This document shows positions 59,101 through 64,000 of a stretch of DNA of 64,000 bases, piece after piece. Made by a program: the position numbers and the translations under genes. Source of the stretch: Atriophallophorus winterbourni (lineage: Eukaryota; Platyhelminthes; Trematoda; Plagiorchiida; Microphallidae); assembly GCA_013407085.1 (NCBI GenBank), contig JACCGJ010003132.1, forward strand, positions 24,028-88,027, read 5' to 3'. How positions within the stretch are numbered: position 1 is the stretch's first letter; each line of letters starts with the position of its first letter. The notes beneath the pieces are model-generated. The model saw only the letters and a program-made list of their open reading frames with translations, did no database searches and had not been told where the DNA came from.

Positions 59101-59436
59101 ACATCCAGAGTAATATTGGGCCTGACAATGAAAGATTTGGTACTACAGTGGTGGTGTTAATGCAACAAGTATTTAATCTCAATCGAGGAACTTTTATTTT
59201 ATTATCAGACGAATAAGTTTGAAACCAAGCAATCTAGCAATCATTGAATTTAAAGCGCATACATCAACGAATAATTTAGAGAAATTTAAAAACAATACGA
59301 TACTACTTACGGAATTGTAAGTACACAAAGTTGGAATCCATTGTTGCGTAAGCATCAAATAATCCCATTTTAATGCATCGCATGAAACTATAGTTGCAAC
59401 GAACACGAATAATATCCCGCGAGGCAGATGAGACAT
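44102..59436 (-). CDS. RNASET2: Ribonuclease T2, eight exons
   Basis: Secreted or lysosomal acid endoribonuclease of the T2 family, which cuts RNA through a 2',3'-cyclic phosphate. Exons, minus strand: 59436-59311, 57960-57914, 55806-55734, 55632-55565, 53684-53571, 48486-48438, 45876-45805 and, less surely, 44179-44102. Phases fit at every join, giving about 208 residues. Domains in order: signal peptide 1-21; WDYLMLTQQW; catalytic site I FTLHGLWP; LEWPNVV; catalytic site II WKHEWKKHGTC with the Glu, Lys and His; and FGVTPEIKC near the end. Both active-site His are present. Introns of 101 bp to 5.1 kb are loaded with RTE, Penelope and CR1 pieces. Trematodes have several T2 RNases, including secreted egg glycoproteins; whether this is a lysosomal or secreted paralogue cannot be told. 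Confidence 0.92.
44245..44345 (-). repeat. Inverted Penelope-like 3' terminal fragment
   Basis: On the minus strand, AACGTTACTCAAAATACTG, CCGATTGCACTTAAATTTC and TTGCATT match the 3' end of copy C itself (45421-45475), and then continue into GAATACACGATCGGTCCC. The latter also precedes copy D at about 52367-52395. The fragment faces the start of copy C head to head. Confidence 0.65.
44449..45480 (+). mobile_element. Penelope-like element, copy C, in RNase T2 intron 7
   Basis: 44449-44730 encodes the linker before GIY-YIG (LPYVKxTSEA-type, then AAIRVTYKKENTNCSVLMHL). Frames then break, but 44700-44960 still shows VYIGQTSRE-like, DLDNVEIFRR and LHVEAVEIAKAGG. The hammerhead-like motif is at 44985-45062, just after the coding end. 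The 3'UTR runs to the shared terminus CCGATTGCACTTAAATTTC at 45475. Strand is opposite to the host gene. Dead copy. Confidence 0.82.
44985..45062 (+). ncRNA. Hammerhead-ribozyme-like motif 2, in Penelope copy C
   Basis: CTGATGA (45003-45009), a hairpin GGC-AAACA-GCC, GAAAC (45023), then a short loop and GTATGTA with a cleavage-type GUA. Stem I pairing is partial (CTCC with GGGA). The base pair next to the core (10.1-11.1) would be C-A, not the usual G-C. It lies immediately 3' of the coding end. Confidence 0.6.
45600..45712 (+). repeat. Decayed hammerhead-like hairpin repeat
   Basis: CACGAAAAAGGTCGTGGCG, then TATGTGTAATG and ATACATGCAAATTAG, aligns with the right half of the 40.9-41.0 kb insertion. 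No CUGANGA box is seen. Confidence 0.4.
45805..45876 (-). CDS. RNASET2: RNase T2 exon 7
   Basis: 72 bp, phase 0 to 0, acceptor CTATTACAG, donor GTACGT. Encodes KKQILKILSDKFGVTPEIKC, matching the T2 helix before the conserved Cys (GVIPKIQC in human). Confidence 0.9.
46140..46290 (-). mobile_element. CR1-like 3' tail with (ATTGAA)n
   Basis: On the minus strand ends GGTTTTTGTAAAGCTATATG, CCATTG and a (ATTGAA)n tail. Same family as 47500 and 52060, 5'-truncated. Confidence 0.6.
46640..46935 (-). mobile_element. Penelope-like element, copy E (internally deleted)
   Basis: On the minus strand, CATNC-like sequence is followed by RVYIGEISRE, which jumps straight to VDISTIWCSVLLRI. The middle of the endonuclease is deleted. 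In RNase T2 intron 6; it lies on the opposite strand to copies C and D. Confidence 0.65.
46936..47499. other. No gene seen (RNase T2 intron 6)
   Basis: AT-rich intronic sequence without supported features. Confidence 0.35.
47500..47936 (-). mobile_element. CR1-like 3' end with (ATTGAA)n tail and open 3' segment
   Basis: The tail at 47500-47575 repeats the 46140 copy (GTGGTTTTTGTAAAGCTATG). Upstream on the same strand an open stretch of 92 codons (47936-47658) has no RT motif and may be 3'UTR of the same element or unrelated. Confidence 0.5.
47937..49324. other. RNase T2 introns 5 and 6, no other gene
   Basis: Apart from exon 6 (48486-48438), I see only AT-rich sequence. Confidence 0.4.
48438..48486 (-). 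CDS. RNASET2: RNase T2 exon 6
   Basis: 49 bp, acceptor TTGTTACAG, donor GTATGT. Encodes TLTEAGLKASEEQSIQ; its first base completes a Lys codon begun in exon 5. Confidence 0.88.
49325..51140 (-). mobile_element. RTE-like LINE, copy 2, in RNase T2 intron 5
   Basis: Read from 51140 leftwards: linker and RT start at 51122-50799 (TPPTVDELNMAIDRL, GEDEIPPEIIKCC, NNYKGISLLTVVG), eroded RT at 50750-50250, post-RT, then 49854-49350 with ISWMDKVTNSEVL, LLWIGHVYKMENV and RSRRRRATDA. The last leads to the C-terminal finger region typical of this RTE group. The 5' half, including the endonuclease, is missing, as in truncated LINE insertions. Same strand as the host gene. Confidence 0.85.
51141..52061. 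other. No assignable gene (RNase T2 intron 5)
   Basis: AT-rich. 51806-52048 (minus) is open for 80 codons and less AT-rich, without a motif I recognise. Confidence 0.35.
52062..52130 (-). mobile_element. CR1-like 3' tail, short
   Basis: GATTCAATTCAAGG, then TTTTAATGGTCTAAAAAGC: the same terminal sequence as at 46140 and 47500. Confidence 0.5.
52330..52990 (+). mobile_element. Penelope-like element, copy D, in RNase T2 intron 5
   Basis: 52395-52625 encodes SLIRDSALAEQVLDTGHSV, PYIERLHAEAVEIAKAGR and AEISTIWRSALMRK to a proper stop at about 52625, so the C-terminus is intact. It is preceded by the inverted fragment GGGACCGATCGTGTATTC also found before copy C. The 3'UTR runs to CTAACCGATTGCGC at about 52970. 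The hammerhead-like segment present in copy C at this place is absent here. Confidence 0.85.
53571..53684 (-). CDS. RNASET2: RNase T2 exon 5 (catalytic site II)
   Basis: 114 bp, acceptor AATTCCAG, donor GTAAGT. Encodes KHEWKKHGTCAIEDE, the T2 signature with general acid/base residues, then LEYFNVSLTL, which contains a possible N-glycosylation site (NVS). Confidence 0.95.
53828..53905 (-). ncRNA. Hammerhead-ribozyme-like motif 3
   Basis: TTGATGACGGCAAACAGCC, GAAAAC, then TTTGTA. The first C of CUGANGA is replaced, so it is probably inactive. The same hairpin GGC-AAACA-GCC as motifs 2 and 4. Confidence 0.5.
54200..54285 (-). ncRNA. Hammerhead-ribozyme-like motif 4 (best preserved)
   Basis: On the minus strand: stem I arm GTATCCAT, CTGAAGA (54259-54253), hairpin GGC-AAACA-GCC, GAAA (54239-54236), ACA...UGU as stem III, then A at the cleavage position (GUA, 54222-54220) and stem I arm AGGGATGGG. 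Stem I pairs U-A, C-G, C-G, U-A, A-U with one A-G mismatch. All conserved core bases are present; only the C-A pair at the base of stem II departs from the usual G-C. Confidence 0.62.
54700..54775 (+). ncRNA. Decayed hammerhead-like motif 5
   Basis: CTTCACATAAAAACGGCAAA, CAGACAGAAAACAG and later ATGGGATGTG match the others, but the CUGANGA box is destroyed. Opposite strand to motifs 3 and 4. Confidence 0.4.
54890..55440 (-). other. Coding-like remnant of unknown origin in RNase T2 intron 4
   Basis: On the minus strand two open blocks occur. 55380-55205 runs from an ATG (MDVLRLLDKASLFNEHSLEL, then RFGGVGRVWSMSAMDVHRE). 55114-54905 is basic (ALRSALKVRCPKQFLLP, FTAIAPARL). A stop separates them. 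Base composition is far more balanced than the intron around it. It is probably part of an unrecognised mobile element, since it lies within an intron. Confidence 0.3.
55565..55632 (-). CDS. RNASET2: RNase T2 exon 4
   Basis: 68 bp, acceptor ATTTAG, donor GTAAGT, separated from exon 3 by a 101-bp intron. Encodes PIIDQLNLEWPNVV and HWL, the segment leading to catalytic site II. Confidence 0.92.
55734..55806 (-). CDS. RNASET2: RNase T2 exon 3
   Basis: 73 bp between acceptor ATTTCAG and donor GTTTGT. Encodes PNVRRGSQPHDCGPAP and YSEKNLE, directly continuing HGLW from exon 2; the Cys is a conserved disulphide partner. Confidence 0.92.
55841..56940. other. RNase T2 intron 2, no other gene
   Basis: AT-rich. 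A plus-strand ATGTCGCAAA followed by GTAAGT at about 56408 looks like a first exon by chance; nothing supports it. Confidence 0.35.
56945..57236 (-). mobile_element. RTE-like LINE, copy 3, 3' end only
   Basis: SLWRHCVKRRLQAGEEQIQL, RSRRRRATDAIQQS and CKRCGRDRSSRIGLFSHSKS, ending in an intact Cys2His2-type finger (C-X2-C...H-X4-C form). It ends at the same GTTGTTGTT(T/G)...GGCC terminus as copy 2. In RNase T2 intron 2. Confidence 0.85.
57325..57410 (+). mobile_element. RTE-like RT fragment, inverted relative to copy 3
   Basis: FEHRRGVKQGCVLAS, the RT motif equivalent to RRGVKEGCVLAPT of copy 1, now on the plus strand next to the minus-strand 3' end. This is either 5' inversion at insertion or a separate piece. 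Confidence 0.55.
57411..57913. other. RNase T2 intron 2, no other gene
   Basis: Very AT-rich and A/purine-rich (57480-57620). Nothing supported. Confidence 0.4.
57914..57960 (-). CDS. RNASET2: RNase T2 exon 2 (catalytic site I)
   Basis: 47 bp, acceptor TCAATTAG, donor GTGAGT. Encodes CVKYPKYVEFTLHGL plus two bases of Trp; the His of LHGLW is the first catalytic histidine. Confidence 0.94.
57961..59310 (-). other. RNase T2 intron 1
   Basis: 1350 bp, GTAAGT...TTAG, phase 0. AT-rich, with no recognisable element. Confidence 0.7.
59311..59436 (-). CDS. RNASET2: RNase T2 exon 1 (signal peptide)
   Basis: Starts at ATG 59436. MSHLPRG is followed by a hydrophobic core ILFVFVATIVS and a likely cleavage after SCDA. 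The mature part WDYLMLTQQWIPTLC is the T2 N-terminal strand. Donor GTAAGT, phase 0. An acceptor CACTTACAG ends one base before the ATG. Confidence 0.93.
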
Positions 59437-59450
59437 TCTGTAAGTGGTAA
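59437..59450 (-). promoter_or_regulatory. 3' splice acceptor next to the RNase T2 start
   Basis: ACCACTTACAG followed by A-ATG. The first coding exon therefore begins at a splice acceptor, either of an upstream 5'UTR exon or of a trans-spliced leader. Confidence 0.55.
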
Positions 59451-60689
59451 ACGGAACTTTTCCAACAATCTATTTTCACTGAAACACGAATGATTGTTTT
59501 TTCTTATCTATACAATATTATAGTTCTTTATTAGAGATCTTCTTGTATTCGTGAATATATTGTTGTGGTGTATCTCGCACGTCATATTGACAGCCTAATC
59601 AATGTATGCACAGGTCATATGAATTCGCATGCCTCACTTAACTGTATGAATCATACGTGGCTTGGAAATTTTTTTCTTCTACAATAGTTTTGAGTGGATT
59701 AATAAACATTCACCACTGAAACTTCCAAACCAAATTCCTCAGCACCACCAACGTAAAATTTGGCAGAATGAGAAAGAATTTCCATCTCAAAGCATCTAGT
59801 TAACGCGGAACTTCAAGCAACGTGAGTTTGAACCGGTAGTGGTTCACACTGTTTAGCACAACATTTTCACTAAAGCACCTTGAAGACAGTTAGGGCTTAC
59901 AAAACGAATTTAAGTTTTGTAAAATGCATCAGAAAAAAGTTAATTATGAAACATATTTATGTTTAAGAACATAAAAACTATTAACCTATTGACCCCTGGG
60001 CAACCAACACCCGGAAAAGCGGTAAAATTCTTGATTCCATTAACAGATTACACACAAACCAAAATGATACTTCATAAAGTCGTATTTAACCGCCTGTATG
60101 TTGTTTAGGAATTAGATGAATAATTGAGCTCCATATTTTATTGTAACCAACTTCAACGTTAATAGTTTCAGGATTAGCCTATGATGATCGATTGCTTTTT
60201 CAGGCTGTTTAGATTCGCAAAACAAAGTTTTATTTTTTGTTAAAGCCTTTTGATGGCATGATATCATAGAAGGCTTTTGAATGTGATCAACCACATTTAC
60301 TGTTCGAAGTTTAGTGAGTGCCGGATTAAATGTTTAACTAATGCGAACTTGTTAAAGAGATAGATGATATATAAATTCATCCGCGTGTTTGTTACCTTCG
60401 CGCCACCATGAAGTTATTATAAGTTCCCAAACAACTAATGGGACATCTGAAGTTCGTAGAGACTCACGATTTTTAAGTATAATTAGCTTAAGTATACTGA
60501 CCTTGGAAGCGTAAGATATTCTGAATAATCTAATATTTCTGTCACACTGACGTTCATAGAGAACACAAAATAAAATACACATCAAACTATCGAAACTTAT
60601 ATCGAAACCAACATTAATTAACATACGGAAAATTACTAAATCTCACCTCATGTTTGCGATTTGCATTCTGCCACACCTTCCATTCGTCC
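59451..60689. other. Upstream of RNase T2, no gene seen
   Basis: Would hold the RNase T2 promoter and any 5'UTR exon. AT-rich; no promoter element can be singled out. Confidence 0.4.
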
Positions 60690-60860
60690 CATTTTATCCA
60701 CCTTTAGCTTGGAAACGTGTCGTTGAATTCGCTCATTTACCTAAATTCGGTGAACTTTGTACTTTGTCTTCTTGAGGCCAAAGTTCTCAAAGTCAAACAA
60801 ATCTATACGTTTCGTCAATCGAAATATTTCAGGTGCGCAGTCGGCAGGACACAATTAGAG
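60690..60860 (-). pseudogene. Coding-like stretch of unknown family, one in-frame stop
   Basis: One frame reads RLTKRIDLFDFENFGLKKTK and VHRI, then TAG, then continues VNERIQRHVSKLKVDKM and VAECKSQT to TGA. Apart from the TAG, which sits in TTTAG|GTAAAT and so could be spliced either as donor or acceptor, it is open for about 60 codons with coding-like composition. I do not recognise it. It may be a decayed exon or an exon pair with unusual splicing. Confidence 0.35.
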
Positions 60861-62329
60861 AATAAAATACTCAGTTTATAAAATTTGATTTGTGATTTTT
60901 GCCTGAGTAGCTTTCGCTTTACCGAACGAGTTGCGCCACCTCAAAAATAGCTACTACAGTGCTAGCTGATAATTGTTACGAATGATTTTGGTGAAAAATT
61001 AAAGTTATATATTTGTTGGTGAACTGAATTATAACATCGACATCAAATAAATGAATGTGCTATTGATGATACACATGCAACTCTGCAATGCACATATTTC
61101 CAACTAAGGAACTGATAAAAGACATGATCGGAAAGTCACAAATCTAAAAATGTATTCGGCATCCATATTTACCGATAAAAAAGACGTTGAAGATTTATCG
61201 CTTGCTCCATTGAATAATTGAAACATTGATTAATTACTTTAGTGCACGTTATTGCACCTAGCCAGGTCACAAAATTTAAAAATTCGAAACTTTGGTACAC
61301 CATTCTAATGCTAAACACTGCGTCATGGATGCACAAACCAAAATGTTCACATCCATGTGTGCAGTGCAAGAAAGCAAAGTTCAAAATTCCGTAGGCTTAC
61401 TTAATCTGAATTCAAATTAATGCATTATAAAATTATTTGAGCTCGGAATTAAGCGTAAATTTTGTTTCCGGTTTATAGAAAACATGTTATTCATATATAA
61501 CGGTGTATAAATTCCGGAAATTTTCCACATTACAAAACAATTTGGATCGGGCTTACAAACCAAAAAACAAAGCCTCGCTCATGAACACTTTTAAGCACTA
61601 TCTGTTTTAAATCGTCCTTAGCATACACTATTTCATTTCAAGTGTTTGAATCAACCTGATCTCAGGCGTTGATTGTTAAATGAATGCAATTTATCTTAGA
61701 TAACATCCACGTTGAATATCATAATGAAGGATTCCAATTAACGTTTAATACACCTTGAATTTACAATTTCAAAATAGCTCCAAATAGTCCTTTCATTTTT
61801 GTAAGATCTTCACCATCTAATTCGGGGTTTAGAGTTATCCGCTTAAGAAAACTTCGAATCTCGATTTTTGAGAACTAAAATTTAAGCTGATTTAATGTTA
61901 TGCACATGTCTCTAGTATATAAAATGTTGCGCACAAGATGTTCGAACCATACAAATAGGCACATTTTCACCAACAATGAACCAAGAATCACATCGGTCAG
62001 TCCGAATGAGCATCCTTCTGAAATTACAAGTGTATGGCCAAACGTTATCTGCCGATTAAAATGCCAAATAATATTTTTATAAGCAGCGTTAATCCAGCGG
62101 TGATGAAGTAACTGGAAATGACATATCGGAAGCAATAATTTTAACATTAACTTCAGCAATTCGTCAGGACAGCTAACCTTGTCATTGATGAGCAGATTGC
62201 TAGGTGGGTTGTAGATTTCATCTAAATGCTAAGAAGCCAAACAGCTATCGATACAGTGATCACTAAATCGGTAAAGAGCTGTGGATAGCAAGCTAATCAC
62301 GTTCACCAATAAGAGTGCGAGAATTCAAT
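60861..62329. other. No assignable gene
   Basis: AT-rich. 61875-62159 is open on both strands without motifs. Nothing supported. Confidence 0.35.
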
Positions 62330-63065
62330 TGTTTTGTGACTAATGACGAACAGAAGATCACCGGGAGTAGATGAGATTTCTGTGCTGACGCAATAATATC
62401 TTTACTTCACAAACAGTTTTGTTCAATGTGGAGGGCGGAACGTTTTCGTCAGACTGGGTTATGCCAACATTCTACCGCTACTTAAATGTGGAAATAGATT
62501 CATGTGGTTAAATAACTGCGAACTAAGTCTAATCGGTACTGCAACTAAACTTTTCGCGACCTTACTGCTAAATCGATTCTCCACCAAATAAAATCTGTGG
62601 TATGGGGTCAACCAATTTGGTATCGCTCCGAGATGGAATGCAAAGACCAAATATTCAACTCGCACAGGGTTATGGAGCACACTGTACACGGTATTGGCTG
62701 CAAGCATTTGAGTCCGTAGACCATGTCTGTTTATGGGATATCAAGCTATCAGATGGAGTCCTCATGAAGCTCGTTGACCTAAATAGATCCCAGTAAGACT
62801 TGGGCTAGTGTTCGCAACAACGGTGAGCAATCTCAGGAGGCTTTCCGTTATCGCCAGTTCTGTTCAGCAATGTCATCGTCTAGTTAATGAACCGAACATT
62901 AACCATTGGGTTCAAGTTTCAACGGATGCATGGATATCTGATTACGACAAAGCTGATGATTTAGTTTTCTTTGATAAGAATGACGAAATGCTGCGAACGC
63001 TTTTAGACTGCATTAGAAGCTTTGCTTAATAAGTCAGCTTCGAGATAAACACAGTAAAAAAACAA
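62330..63065 (+). mobile_element. LINE RT fragment, different lineage from the CR1-like copies
   Basis: In broken frames: RSPGVDEISVL, then CGNRFMWLNNCELSLIGTAT and KLFATLLLNRF, AFESVDHVCLWDIKL, DKADDLVFFDKNDEML and LDCIRSFA. The motif order (NNxxxLSL, FxSVDxxxLW, ADDLVFF, LxxL) is that of a non-LTR RT nearer RTE/R4-like LINEs than CR1. Several stops; ends uncertain. Confidence 0.62.
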
Positions 63066-63559
63066 GAAGTTTTTATATCGTTATATCGGGCATCCAGCAA
63101 TTAAACGTCCAGGACTGTCCGATTGAAAATTTTCAAGTATTCAAATAAATTGGTTTCGGTATGTTGAATATTGTTCTGGCGAAATCTGTTGTAAAATTGA
63201 GGCTCGATCTTGCGCGGAATGCATATTTTGTAGATGAAATTTACACTATTCGCGCATACCTAAGCTCCGTCTCAAAACTAAAATATGTGTTTACCAAGCA
63301 GATACCCGCCCCGTACTACTTTAAGAATGTGAGAACTTACCGCTCTAGTCACATGATGTACGACATTTGGATGTCATCTACCATCGATTATTTTGGATAG
63401 TCTTGGATATCCAATATAAAACAGTGCATACAGTCCAATCTTTGGGTTACTTACGCGTTCGTTCAAACAAAGCCACAGCATAAATTCTCTAGAAAACATC
63501 CTAGGTATAAACATTGGCATCAGCTTGATTTTATTCTTGTTAAGCGCACCAATAAAGAA
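63066..63559. other. No gene seen
   Basis: Spacer between two LINE fragments. 63161-63400 (plus) is open but has no motif. Confidence 0.35.
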
Positions 63560-64000
63560 AGCAAACTCCTCACCACAAATGCATAGTAGATGGAAAGCAT
63601 TTAAATTCCGTTCGTGTCTTGCGTGGGTGGTTCAGGTTTCACTGCCGTACAGTAAAGCATTTCGTGCGCACGCGCTGTATACCATCATCTTGGTCTTTGC
63701 AGTCAGCTTGCGGTTACCCCCAAGCACGAGAGTTCAAACGGGTCAGAATGAAAGCTGCTCTGCCAATCCGCTTATCAATCTCCGTGTCTAGCGAGAGGTT
63801 ATCCGCAATGGTTGAACCAAGGTATGTGAACTGATGTACTGATTCAAGCTGACAGTTGCCAACAGTTATGATGGGAGGCGATACAGTCCCTTGGCTAAGG
63901 ACTTTGGTCTTGCTCATGCTGATTGTTAGACCAAAGTCTTTGCATGCCGACGAAAAACAGTCCATTAGAGATTCTGAAGGTGCTCTTTGAAGGTGAGCAA
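63560..64000 (-). mobile_element. RTE-like LINE, copy 4, runs off the window edge
   Basis: Read from the right edge: MDCFSSACKDFGLTISMSKT, HQFTYLGSTIADNLSLDTEI and KRIGRAAFILTRLNSRAWG, the post-RT region; frames then break towards 63560. Closest in order and sequence to copy 1 (5030-5296). The 3' end is truncated near 63560. Confidence 0.8.

Noticed and set aside
1..64000. CRISPR arrays, bacterial operons, rRNA, integrated DNA virus
   Set aside because: No regular repeat-spacer array, Shine-Dalgarno-type gene organisation, rRNA core sequence or capsid/polymerase genes of DNA viruses were seen; the sequence is eukaryotic.

Overview
This is an AT-rich, eukaryotic, repeat-dominated window. It most likely comes from a flatworm, and probably a trematode related to schistosomes. 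That assignment is inference. It rests on the mix of elements (CR1-like and RTE-like LINEs, Penelope-like elements, Mag-type and other Ty3/gypsy elements, a Tigger transposon), on a host gene with a 37-bp intron beside another with multi-kilobase introns, and on 3' splice sites next to start codons that suggest trans-splicing. Long open frames here are mostly retrotransposon debris. The host genes are small exons and are easy to miss.

Host genes supported from sequence: (1) prefoldin subunit 5, plus strand, 3848-4346, two exons, apparently intact. (2) One exon of a Flattop/CFAP126-like ciliary protein, minus strand, 12519-12785; its other exons were not found. (3) A tandem CCCH zinc-finger gene resembling muscleblind, plus strand, 36715-38284, two coding exons, with a possible relative represented by a terminal exon at 34893-35124. 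(4) A ribonuclease T2 gene, minus strand, 59436 down to about 44102. It has eight coding exons (the last less certain), a signal peptide and both catalytic motifs, and its introns are filled with RTE, Penelope-like and CR1 debris. A few more coding-like stretches (4621, 9107, 41201, 54900, 60690) could not be assigned.

Mobile DNA, left to right: CR1-like RT fragment (1-870); frameshifted Mag-type gypsy element (about 870-3500); RTE-like element, minus (4921-8306); Penelope-like copies at 10.0-10.9 kb (minus) and 11.6-12.4 kb (plus); decayed CR1-like element (17.0-20.3 kb); Tigger/pogo transposon with an intron, minus (20.5-22.6 kb); a 1.58-kb gag-only LTR element with a perfect 5-bp target duplication (23197-24777); another CR1-like element (25.6-29.6 kb) split by a second gag-only LTR element (27935-29498); further CR1 fragments at 30.2-31.2, 32.9-33.5 and 39.8-40.1 kb plus isolated 3' tails; Penelope-like copies in RNase T2 introns (44.2-45.5, 46.6-46.9, 52.3-53.0 kb); RTE-like copies at 49.3-51.1, 56.9-57.2 and 63.6-64.0 kb; and another LINE RT fragment at 62.3-63.1 kb.

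The most interesting non-coding signal is a family of hammerhead-ribozyme-like motifs. They pair a CUGANGA box with a short hairpin and a GAAA box, followed by a stem III-like turn ending GUA. One lies just 3' of the coding end of a Penelope-like copy (about 45003). A head-to-tail pair lies 376 bp apart near 53.8-54.3 kb, and decayed relatives lie at 39.2, 40.9, 45.6 and 54.7 kb. This fits Penelope-borne or retrozyme-type self-cleaving RNAs. No CRISPR array, rRNA or convincing tRNA was seen.
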